Assembly: GCA_029783825.1 (NCBI GenBank)
Contig: JAREIK010008064.1
Location: 1-64,000 of the forward strand
Length of the DNA stretch: 64,000 nucleotides
Source of the DNA: Sapria himalayana
Lineage: Eukaryota; Streptophyta; Magnoliopsida; Malpighiales; Rafflesiaceae
Reading direction: 5' to 3'
The position numbers were made by a program, and so were the translations under genes. Numbering within the stretch: position 1 is the stretch's first letter; each line of letters starts with the position of its first letter. Below are positions 13,043 to 24,500 of the stretch, piece after piece. The notes under the pieces were generated by a model. The model was given only the letters and a program-made list of their open reading frames with translations. It had not been told where the DNA came from and ran no database searches.

Positions 13043-15518
13043 TACTGCTGCACCACACACACATAGCAACGGACCACAGTACACACTGCACATATTCTTG
13101 TGCATTTTGGTGTAGCATTTTAAGGGGCCAGCAAGTCCTGGAAGCAGCCAGAATTATGGGCCACCAGCTTGTAGAGGGCCCCACTAGCTAGCCACATTGA
13201 TAACATTTATACAACTGATGAGGCCGAGAAATGTGGTCGGGAGTAAACCCAGGAGTAGCTAGAAGTGGATCCCACTAGCCCTATCAGGCAGCATAGAGGG
13301 CCACCCAACCATCGCCCAATAGGAGTAGCGGGTAATCCATGATTAATTGAAGAGCTAAAAAAATCCGAAGCATCACCAAGCAGGGCCAGTAAGAAAATGA
13401 GTCCAAACCAGCCACACGGGAGCAAAAGATACAAATTTGTAGTATATGTTTGTAGTCTTATTTGTATTTTGGACTTTGTATGTACCATGTACTTGTAGAG
13501 ATGGATCATCACATACACACACACACAATCTTGTCTGTTCTCTATGTAGCATGCAATGGGGGCAACTGGACCCATGAGTATCTTTAAGTGGGGCCCACTA
13601 ATGCATTTTGTAAATACACATTAGGCGATGCTACACTTACGGGAGCAGAAGACCCATCTTTATAGCATTTTGTAATTTTACTTGTATTCTAGCTTGGTTG
13701 TATGCGTAGATAATTAGATTATGATATGGACCTCATCACACATGCACACCGATGCATGTATATTTTTTGATATTTTTTCGGTGCAACATACGGCCACTTC
13801 TTGGAGCTCGAGGAGGAAGCATTCTAACCCAAGAGATACTCTTTTGAGGATCATTGGAGCAAAAGAATGTGGAATTCAGAGGTGAGAATGAATTGACAAA
13901 GTGCTGTATATATGGACTTGTGGATTTATGGGTATTCAGTTTTACATGTATTCCATTGCATAGCAATGACATAGGCTAACGCTTGATGATGCATGTCACA
14001 CACATGCACAATCTTATATTTGCATAGTCTTAAAATGGTGCATCATTCAGGTTCCTCAAAAAGGCATGGACAAATCTGAATGGAAAGGACGCAGTACGAT
14101 AATGACTCAATGCTAACTCTGAAGTCTGGGAATTCCAAGTGATTTTAGTTGTATTCTTACGCTTGGAATTTTTAGGCATTATGTTTTTTTATGTATTTTA
14201 TGCATAGAATCATTAAGGTGCATAAGATTTGCTGGGCTGGCCTAAATTAGTCAGCCTTTTAGTCTATTGTAAGTTGTGTGCCTAAATGATAAATAAAGTG
14301 TGTATTTTCCATAAAAAAATAGAAAAAAACATAAACCCTAAATTTTAAATCCTAAACCTTAAACCTAAACTATAATCCTAACCCATAAACCCTAAATCAT
14401 AAATCTCATGTTTTGTACTTTTATAATCAAATGACTAAGTATTAAATTTAAATTGAAATTCACAACTTTTAGGAATGTCACAGATTTATCTTTTTGTATA
14501 TGTAACACAAAGTCATGACTCGAGGGGTGAGTTATGGATTCAGTCTCTTTCTTGCTTTAGATTATTGTAGCATTAGCAATGGTCATGATTGTATATTTTG
14601 TCTCTAGAACACAAAATCATATCGATGAGAATATGCCATACCTTGCGTCTCTTTGTAGAACATATTGTTATGGCACTAAGAGTGATCATGAATCCATATT
14701 TTATCACTATAATACTAGGTCGCAGAATTGGATATGACCATAGCTTGTGCATTTTATATTTATATTGCAAAGTCATTGCACTAGTAATGATTGTAACTTT
14801 GGACATTCCTCAAGAGGAAAAATAATGACCCTAGAAATATTTAAAGCATGAGTACTACTCTTTATAACTTTCTATGGCTAAAATTATTGGGATTGGAAAT
14901 ATCACTATGGCTTTTTCGTTTGATTTGTGACCAGAAGTGTCAATATGCAATACTAATATTTTGAGCAATGATTAAAACCTTTTTTACATTTAAATATGAT
15001 TCATTTACACCTTTTTGGGTATTGTGAGATGTATACATAACTCATTTAATATAAAAAGAAAGAAATGATACTTTTCATATCCATGAGGATATAAAAAAAA
15101 GGCTTAGACATGCCAATAAAATAAATTTTTTGATTCTTGATTGAAAGAGAGCCCATACTTCTTGCCCTGCTCAAACTGCCCTGAGGCTAGTTTGTTCTAA
15201 TAGGCTACAAGGTGGTTATTTTTTTAGAGGTGAACTATGTTTTAAAAAAATTTCTTTGAGTGTGCACATGAGAGATATTTTAGAAGAAATTACAATAATC
15301 AATATAAATAGCATACTCAACAACTAGCTATTTCAACACATATGTGTACAACTTTGGTTTAGTCTGTTAGCGTACATGATCAAATTGCCTTTGATAGCCT
15401 AGTGATTCAACATCAAATATGATGAGACATAAGTGAGATAAAGTAAAAGCTCCTATTATTTTGGTTAGAGCTTTAGTAATCATTCTAGAGTTGAGAGAGG
15501 AACAAAATAAATTATTTT
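13043..15518 (+). mobile_element. Unclassified repeat element 'EL', copy 1 (longest copy)
   Basis: A 2.48-kb segment unlike the array, with normal-looking base composition in its left third. The left junction follows CCCTGA and the segment starts TACTGCTGCACCACACACAC. The right junction follows GAGAGAGGAACAAAATAAATT, and array resumes at TTATTCAGTATAATTTT. Both junctions recur in the copies at 27.6-29.9 kb and 51.9-52.5 kb. No terminal inverted repeats, target-site duplication or open protein domain are visible. About 75-100 bp of monomer is missing at the insertion point. The interior contains a telomere-like tract and related modules around GGGAGCAAAAGATAC and GGGAGCAGAAGACCC. It could be a decayed transposon, a Helitron-like capture or a captured genomic segment. 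Confidence 0.7.
14332..14405 (+). repeat. Degenerate telomere-like tract inside EL
   Basis: Run of CCCTAAA-related heptamers and octamers (ACCCTAAATTT, CCTAAACCTTAAACC, AACCCATAAACCCTAAATC). Homologous tracts occur in the other long copies at 28,667-28,745 (reverse strand) and 56,491-56,567. The words resemble plant-type telomeric repeat (CCCTAAA)n but are degenerate, so this is an interstitial relic or a convergent simple repeat. Confidence 0.65.
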
Positions 15519-17612
15519 AATTATTCAGTATAATTTTAATTTCTATTTTAATTATTTATCAGTTTATTTTTATAGAAATATTAATTACAAAATAAATTAT
15601 TAGTGAGACAGTTCTAATTTAAATTAAACTGGTATATCCTAAATAATAAAGAATAAATCTCATTTTTTTTTCATTTTAATTTTTAAATATTCAAATTTAA
15701 TAACTTATTTGTTTATTTTTATATAAATATTAATTACAAAATAAATGATGAGTTACACAATTATAATTTATATAAATTATTTTTCATCAAAATAATATAT
15801 ATAAAGTTTTTAAAAGAAAAAAAAAATTCAAAACAAAAAATTATTATATAGTAATATATTTTACTTTGCTTTTGAATCATTTTAGGTTTTGTAAATATAT
15901 TTTAATTGATATTTATTCTATTAATAATAGATTATTAAGTTATTTTTTCATCATTATTAGAATTTTACTTTCAATAAAAATGTTTATATTGAATTTATAT
16001 AATATATATATATATATAATGATTATTATAACTAAATATTGTATTCACTTTTGAAAAAAATTTTAAAATTATTAAATTTTGAAAGGTTATAACCTTTGAA
16101 AATGTGACAAAATAAAAAAATATATATTTTTTGTTATTTCATTTTTTAAATAAAACCTATAGATCATTAAATGCTTACTTTGTTAAATCAGTAAGCTCGT
16201 AAATCCCGAAACCCCTAAATACATAAACCTTTTAACATCAATATACTAATTAATAAATAATAAATCTCATTTTATTTCTATTTATTATAAATTTATATTT
16301 TAATTTTAATTATTTATAGTTTAATTTTTTAGAAAAATTAATTACAAAATAATATAAGCTTATAAAAAGATTGAAAATTTTAAAAATTAAATATTATTAT
16401 TTAGTAATATATTTTGATTTGATTTTGAATCATTTTTTGTTATGTAAATCTATTTTAATTAATATGTATATTATTAATAATAGTTTATTAATTTAAATTT
16501 TGATCATTATTATAATATCTATCATTAAAATTATTTATTTTTAATTTATATGATATATAATTAGTATTATTAATATAATTATGCATGGTATTCACATTTC
16601 AAAAAATTTTAAAAATTATTTTATTTTCTAAGGTTATAACCTTTGAAAATCAGAAAAAATCAAAAATACAATTTTAAATTTTTATTATATAAATAAACCT
16701 ATAAAACATTAAATAATCAAACCATTAAACTGGTATACCATATATAATAAATCATAAATCTCATTTTAATTTGTATTCATTATAATTTTAAATATTCATT
16801 TTAATTATATATTTGTTTATTTTTTATAGAAAAATCAATCACAACATAAATAAAGAGTGAGACAGATATAATTGTAATAATTTAGTTTTAATCAAAAAAT
16901 AAATATAAGCTTATAAAAAGAAGTAAAAATTTAAAAACTAAAAATTATCATTTAGTAATATAATTTACTTTGATTTTGAATCATTATAGGTTTTGCGTTT
17001 ATATTTTATTTGTTATCAATCTTATTAATTATAGTTTATTAATTTATTTTTTGATCATTATTATAATATATATCAATAAAATTACTTATATTGAATTTAA
17101 ATCTCTTATAAATATTAAGATTATTATAACTAAATATTATATTTACATTTGAAAAAATTTAAAAATTATGATATTTTCAAAGGTTATAACCTTCAAAATT
17201 GATAAAAAATCACAAAAATAATTTTTTTATTATTTTATTATTTAAATAAAACATATAGACCTCTAAATGCCTAATCATTTAAAATATCTAGACTCCTTAT
17301 CCCCAAAACCCCCTAAATACTTAAACCATTAAACCTATATAACCTAACTAATATATAATCAATTTCATTTTTATTTGTCTTCATTATAATTTTAAATATT
17401 CATTTTAATTATTTTTTAGTTTATTTTTATAGAAATATTAATTACAAAATAAATAATGAGTGAGACATATAATTTAAATATATTATTTTTTATTAAAAAA
17501 AATAACTTATAAAAATAAACAAAATTTCAAAAATTTTAAATTTTATTTAGTAATTTAATTTACTTTGATTTTGAATTATTTTGGGTTCTGCAAATATATC
17601 TTAATTAATATC
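15519..17612 (+). repeat. AT-rich satellite array, block Ic, forward orientation
   Basis: Forward-oriented monomers to the right of EL, with boxes near 16,077, 16,625 and 17,172. The first partial monomer starts at TTATTCAGTATAATTTT. It is the same EL-right-flank monomer seen in reverse at 18.3 kb and 27.5 kb. The block ends in the hairpin where array orientation flips. No gene is visible; the open frames at 15.9 and 17.0 kb are monomer sequence. Confidence 0.88.
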
Positions 17613-17665
17613 TATCTTATTTATAATAGTTTTTATTATAAATAAAAACTATTATAAATAAGATA
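17613..17665. repeat. Perfect inverted repeat (25-bp arms, 3-bp loop) at an orientation switch
   Basis: Left arm 17,613-17,637 begins TATCTTATTTATAATAG. The loop is ATA. Right arm 17,641-17,665 is the exact reverse complement. The left arm is ordinary monomer sequence (the CTATCTTATTAATAATAG region). Array reads forward to the left and reverse to the right. This fits a fold-back template switch. Confidence 0.95.
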
Positions 17666-18356
17666 TTTTAAATGTGGTTTATAACCTTTAAAAATTAAGA
17701 TAGATATCAATTAAAAATTAGTGGTTTATAGGTTTTATTTAAAAATTAAAAAACAAAATATTTATTTTTATTATTTTTTTATATTTTCAAAGGTTATAAC
17801 CTTTAAAAATATAATAATTTTTAAATTTTTTTCAAATGTGAATTCAATATTTAGTTATAATAATCATTATATTTATATATCATATAAATTCAATATAAAC
17901 AATTTTTTTGATAAATATTCTAATAATGATGAAAAAATAACTTAATAATCTATTATTAATAAGATAGATATCAATTAAAATATATTTAGAAAACCTAAAA
18001 TGAAATAAAAGCAAAGGGAAATATATTACTATATAATAATTTTTTGTTTTGAAATTATTTTTTTCTATTGAAAAGTTTATCTATATTATTTTGATAAAAA
18101 ATTATTTATATAAATTATATTTGTGTAACTGATAATATATTTTGTAATTAATATTTATATAAAAATAAACAAATAAATAATTAAATTTGAATATTTAAAA
18201 TTAAAATGAAAAAAATGAGATTTATTCTTTACTATTTAGGATATACTAGTTAAATTTAAATTAGATCCGTCTCACTAATAATTTATTTTTTAATTAATAT
18301 TTCTATACAAATAAACTGATAAATAAATAAAATAAAAATTTAAATTATACTGAATA
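17666..18356 (-). repeat. AT-rich satellite array, block II, reverse orientation
   Basis: Reverse-oriented monomers, recognised by TTTAGTGGTTTATAGGTTTTATTT leading into a box near 17,786. The first 50 bp are a scrambled mosaic of monomer words (a partial box at 17,678-17,697, then AGATAGATATCAATTAAAAA). The last part, TTAAATTATACTGAATAATT, is the right flank of EL read in reverse. Confidence 0.85.
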
Positions 18357-19087
18357 ATTAAAATAATTTATTTTGTTCCTCTCTCAACTCTAGAATGATT
18401 GCTAAAGCTCTAACCAAAATAATAGGAGCTTTTACTTTATCTCTATTATGTCTCATCATATTTGATGTTGAATCACTAGGCTATCAAAGGTATTTGACTC
18501 ATGTACGTTAACAGACTAAACCAAAGTTGTACCCCTATATGTTGAAATAGCTAGTTGTTGAGGATGCTATTTATATTGATTATATAATTTTTTCTAAAAT
18601 ATCTCGCATGCACACACTCAAAGCAATTTTTTTAAAACATAGTTCACCTCTAAAAAAAATAACGACCTTATAGCCTATTAGAACAAACTAGCCCCAGGGT
18701 GGCTTGAGCAGGGCAAGAAGTATGGGCTCTCTTTCAATCGAGAATCAAAAAATATATTTTATTGGCATGTCTACGCCCCCTTATTATATTCTCATGGAAA
18801 TGTAAAGTATCATTTATTTCTTTTTATATTAAATGAGTTATGTATACAAGCTCACAATACCCAAAAAGGTGCAAATGAATCATATACAATTATATAAAAG
18901 GTTTTAATCATTGCTCACAATATTAGTCTTGCATATTGACACTTGAGGTCACAAATCATAGGAAAAAGCCATAGTGATATTTCAAATCCCAAGATTATTA
19001 GCTATAAAAAGTTATAAAGAGTAGTACTCGAGCTTTAACTATTTTTAGGGTCATGACTTTTGCTCTTGAGGAATGTCCAAAGTTACA
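18357..19087 (-). mobile_element. EL copy 2, truncated, reverse orientation
   Basis: Reverse complement of the right 0.73 kb of EL. It starts at the shared right junction (TTTTGTTCCTCTCTCAACTC) and runs to AAAGTTACAATCA. The copy at 28.28 kb continues with TTCCTAGTGC at that point; here forward-oriented array starts instead (CACTAAAGGCATAAACAC). The shared AATCA at the join is a candidate microhomology. Confidence 0.85.
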
Positions 19088-21314
19088 ATCACTAAAGGCA
19101 TAAACACTTAAATCACTAAACTCCAAAACACCTAAATACCTAAACCATAAAAACTGTATATCCTGAATAATAAATAATAAATCTCACTTTTATTTGTATT
19201 CATTATAATTTTAAATATTCATTTTTATTATTTTTTAGTTTATTTTTATAGAATTATAAATTACAAAATATATTATGAGGAAGACAAATATAATTTAAAT
19301 AATATACTTTTAAGAAAAAAAATATAAACTTATAAAAAGAAGCAAAACATCAAAAACATTATTATTTAGTAATTTATTTTACTTTGATTTATAATAAATA
19401 TATTTTAAATAATATCTATCTTATTTATAATAGTTTATTAATTAATTTTTTGATCATTAATATAATGTCTATCAATATAATTATTTATATTGAATTTATA
19501 TGATATATAATTATTAATATTGTCATAACTAAATATAGTATTCATATTTAAAAATATTTAAAAATAGTTATATTTTTCAATGTTATAACCTTAAAAAATG
19601 AGAAAAAATAACAAAGAATAAATTTTTTGTTATCTCATTGTTTAAATAAAACTTATTGACCATTAAATACCTAAACACATGAATATCTAAACTCCTAAAC
19701 TCCGAAGCCCCTAAATACGTAAACCTTTAAACTCGTAAACCTTAAATATAATTTAAATAATTTTTTGAAATATTAATTACAAAATAAATTATGAGTGATA
19801 CAAATATAATTTAAATAAATTATTTTTCAGCTTAAAAACATATAAGCTTATAAAATGATGCAAAAACTAAAAAACAAAAATTATTATTTAGTAATAAATT
19901 TATTTTGATTTTTAATAATTATTTAGTAATACTTAAATCAATAACTACAAAATCTCGAAAACCCTAAATAGTAAAATTTTTTAAACATGTATATCCTAAA
20001 TAATAAATCTCATTTTTATTTTTTTCATTATAATTTTAAATATTCATTTTAATTATTTATCAGTTTATTTTTATATAAATATTAATTACAAAATAAATTA
20101 TAAGTTATACAAATATAATTTATATAAATTATTTTTCTACAAAAACATATAGATAAACTTGATAAAAGAAGAACAAAATTAAAAATAAAAAAATATTATA
20201 TAGTAATATATTTTGATTTGTTTCTAAATCATTTTGGGTTTTGTAATTATATTTAAATTGATATCTATCTTATTAATAATAGATTATTAATTTATTTTTT
20301 GATCATTATTAGAATATTTATCAATAAAAATGTTTATATTGAATTTATATGATATATAAATTTAATAATTATTATAACTAAATATTGTATTCACTTTTGA
20401 AAAAAGTTTTAAAAATTTTATATTTTCAAAGATTATATCCTTTGAACATGTGAAAAAATAAAAAAAATATTTTTTTTTGTTATTTCATTGTTTAAATAAA
20501 ACCTATAAATCACTAAATGCTAAACACTTAAATCACTAAACTACAAAATCCTGATACCCCTATATAGATAATCCTTTAAACTGGTATACCCTAAATAATA
20601 ATTAATAAATCTCATTTTTTTTGTTTTCATTATAATTTAAAAAATTCATTTTGATTGTTACGTTTTTTATTTATATATATATATATATAATATATATTAA
20701 TTATAAAATAAATTATTATTTAAAAATATAATTTATAAAAATAATTTTTCATCAAAAAATAGATAAGCTTATAATATGAATAAAAATTTAAAAACAAATA
20801 ATTATTATTAAGTAATATATTTTACTTTGCTTTTGAATCATTTTAGGTTTTGATATTATATTTTAAGTAATATCAATCTTATTCATAATAGATTTTTAAT
20901 TTATTATTTGATAATTATTATAATATCTATCAATAAAATTGTTTATATTGAATTTATATGATATAAATTATTATGATTATTATAAATAAATATTGTATTC
21001 ACTTTTGAAAAAAATTTAAAAATTATTATATTTTTAAAGGTTATAATCTTAAAAAATAACAAAAAATACAAAAAAATAAATTTTTTGTTATTTCTTTTTT
21101 AAATAAAACCTATAGACCAATAAATGTTTACTTACTTAAATCAGTAGCAAATAAAACCCGAAACCCCTAAATACATAAACCTTATAACTACTATATACTA
21201 CTTAATAAATAATAAATCTCATTTTTATTTTTATTTATTATAATTTTAAATATTCATTTTAATTATTTATATTTAATTTTTTAGAAAATTAATTACAAAA
21301 TAAATTTCGAGTGA
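19088..21314 (+). repeat. AT-rich satellite array, block IIIa, forward orientation
   Basis: Forward monomers with boxes near 19,575, 20,427 and 21,033. They match the monomers at 4063, 5201 and 5801 in words and order. An internal deletion near 19,915-19,935 joins two monomers and shortens the block relative to its partner. The block ends at AAATAAATTTCGAGTGAAAC, where the LTR relic joins. No gene is visible. Confidence 0.88.
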
Positions 21315-21521
21315 AACAAAAACAGCCACCCGAAAATAAAATTACAAAACATTTTATATTAAAATTTCTCTCGGTTCATTTAACCGGAGCGGGTCGGATC
21401 ATGAGACAGATCAGGCTCTACTCCAATTTTGGCACGCTGACCAGTCAGCGGGACCTCCGTTATTGTGCTACTACTGCATCCCTGGCCTCTTAAAATTTCC
21501 ATTCCTCCACTTACATGAAAA
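21315..21521. mobile_element. LTR-like relic, second copy (right part only)
   Basis: Matches 6,877-7,079: it starts at ACAGCCACCCGAAAATAAAA and shares TTTCTCTCGGTTCATTTAACC and TATTGTGCTACTACTGCATCC. The left 300 bp present in the first copy, including the GTGGTTCG motif, are missing, along with an adjoining stretch of array. The relic occupies the corresponding place in the duplicated block, so it was probably duplicated with the array and then trimmed. The 60-codon open frame across it (21,311-21,493) is not supported by the other copy. Confidence 0.6.
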
Positions 21522-24500
21522 TATTAAAAAAGAAAAATATTTGTTTATACAAACAGATTATCAAAAAATAAATTACATATACATCAATAATATATCTTAA
21601 ATCTCATTTTAATTTGGATTCATTATAATTTTAAATATTTATTAGTTTATTTTTTATATAAATATTAATTTCGAAATAAATAATTAGTCAGACAAATATA
21701 ATATTAATAATTTACTTTTAATAAAAAAATATAATCTTATAAAAAAAAGTAAAAATTTAAAAACAAAAAATTATTATTTAGTAATAAATTTTCCATTGAT
21801 TTTGAATCAATTTAGGTTTTAATATTATATTTTAATTCATATCTATCATATTAATACTAGTTTATTAATTTATTTTTCGATAATTGATATCATATCTATC
21901 AATAAAACTATTTATAATTAGTTTATATTATATATAATTATAATGATTATTATTACTAAATATTTTATTCACATTTTAATAAAATTTTAATATTATTATA
22001 TTTTCAAATGTTATAACCTTTGAAAATGTGAAAAAATAACAAAAATAATTTTTTTATTATTTTATTGTTTAAATAAATCTTATAAACCACTAAATGCCTA
22101 AATACTTAAATCAATAACTTCTAAATCTCGAAAACCCTAAATAGATAATGATTTTAAACCAGTATACCCTAAATAATAAATAATAAATCTCAATATTATT
22201 TTTTTCATTATAATTTAAAATATTCATTTTAATTATTTATTAGTTTATTTTTATATAATTATTAATTACAGAATAAATTGAGTTAGACAGATATAATTTA
22301 AATAATTATTTTTCATCAAAAAAATATAGATAAACTTTTTAGAAGAAAAAAATTCAAAACAAAGAATTATTATATAGTAATATATTTTGCTTTGTTTCTG
22401 AATCATTTTAGGTTTTGTAATTATATTTAAATTTATATCTATCATAATAATAGATTATCAATTTATTCTTTGATCATTATTAGAATATTTATCAATATTA
22501 ATATTTATATTGAATTTATATGATATATAAATATAATGATTATTATAACTAAATAGTGTATTCACTTTTAAAAAAAAATTAAAAATTATTATATTTTCAA
22601 AGGTTATAACCTTTGAAAATATCAAAAAATAAAAAAAAATAAAATTTTTGATATTTTTTTTAAATAACACCTATAAACCACAAAATGCATGCACAGTTAA
22701 ATCAGTAAACTCCTAAACCCCATAATGACTAAATACATAAACCATTAAACCGCTATATACTACTTAATAATTAATAAACCTAATTTTTATCTCTATTTAT
22801 TATAATTTTAAATATTCATTTTAATTATTTATTAGTTTATTTTTAAAGAAATATTTATTATAAAATAAATTATGAGGGCGACAAATATAATTTAAAAAAT
22901 ATATATGCTTAAAAAAGAAGTCAAAATTTAAAAATTAAAAATTGTTATCCCGAAATATATTTTACTATAATTTTGAATCAATTTGGGTTTTGTAATTATT
23001 TTTTAATTAAAATCTATTTTAATATCAATAGTTTATAAATTTAATTTTGATCATTATTATAATATATATCAATAAAATTGTTTATATTGAATTTATAAGA
23101 TATATAATTATTAATATTATTATAACTAATTATTGTATTCACATTTCAAAAAATTTTAAATATTATTATATTTTCAAAGGTTATAACCTATGAAAATGAG
23201 AAAAAATTATTCAAATTTTTTTTTATATTTCATTATTTTAAATAAAAGATATAAACCACAAAAAGCCAAAAACATAAATCACTAAAATCTTAAATGAAAA
23301 AACCTTTATATACTTAATCCATTAAATAGGTATATAGTAATAATAAATCATAAATCTAATTTTAAATTTTATTCAGTATAATTTTAAATTATTATTTTAA
23401 ATATTTATCAGTTTATATTTATAGAAATATTAAATACAGAATAAATTATTAGTGAGAAATATCTAATTTAAATTAAACAGGTATCACTAAATAATAAATA
23501 ATAAATCTCATTTTTTTTTATTTATAATTTTAAATATTCATTTTAATTATTTATTTGTTTTTTTATAAGTATATTAATTATAGAATAAATTATGAGTTAG
23601 ACAAATATAATGTATATGAATTATTTTTCATCAAAAAATATACATAAACTTTTTAAAAGAAAAAATAATTCAAAACAAAAAATTATTTTATAGTAATATA
23701 TTTTTCTTTACTTCTGAATCATTTTAGGTTTTGTAATTATATTTTAAATGATATCATCTTATTAAAAATAGATTATTAATTTATTTTTTGATCATTATTA
23801 GAATATTTATAAATAAAATTATTTATATTGAATTTATATGATATATAAATATAATGATTATTATAACTAAAGATTGTATTCGCTTTAGAAAAAAATTTAA
23901 AATTTATTGTATTTTCAAAGGTTATAACCTTTGAAAATATCAAAAAATAACAAAATTAAAACTTTTTTTATTTTATTTTTTAAATAAAACATATAAACCA
24001 CTAAATTCATATATAGGTAAATCACTAAACTCCTAAATACATAAACCATTAAACCACTATATACTACTTAATAATTAATAAATCTACTTTTTATTTTATT
24101 TTTTATAATTTTAAAAATTGATTTCAATTATTTATTAGTTTATTTTTATAAAATAGTTATTACATAATAAATCATGAGTGCGACAAATATAATTTATATA
24201 ATTTATTTTTAAACAAAAAAAAATACACTTATAAAAGAAGTAAACATTTTAAAATTAAAAATTATTATACAGTAATAAATTATAATTTAATCTTGAATCG
24301 ATTTGGGTATTGTAAATATTTTTTAATTAATATGTATCTTATTATTAATAGTTTAATAATTTAATTTTTAATCATTATTATATTATATATCAATAAAATT
24401 GTTTATATTGAATTTATATGATATATAATTATTAATATTAAAATAATTAAATATTGTATTCACATTTAAAAAAATTTTAAATATTATTATATTTTCAAAG

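Noticed and set aside
13207..13575. 122-codon reverse frame in EL with partial similarity to the frame at 52,030-52,260
   Set aside because: The similarity reflects homologous EL DNA; the frame is broken in copy 3 and contains no known domain or plausible gene context.
14573..14825. 78-79 codon open frame in EL copy 1 with a similar frame at 56,750-56,989, suggesting a conserved peptide
   Set aside because: Both begin at TTG, not ATG, and copy 3 (near 28,300-28,500, reverse) has small indels that shift the frame. There is no recognisable domain, and an opposite-strand frame overlaps. Shared ancestry of EL explains the similarity.
15866..16054. Recurring short frames of the form N-H-(F/Y)-R-F-C-x-Y-I-L in several monomers (15,866, 16,970, 57,949, 58,540)
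   Set aside because: These start at TTG in the monomer word TTTTGAATCATTTTAGG, occur open in only a few of about 80 monomers, and consist of low-complexity Ile/Asn/Leu/Tyr. They are monomer phase, not genes.
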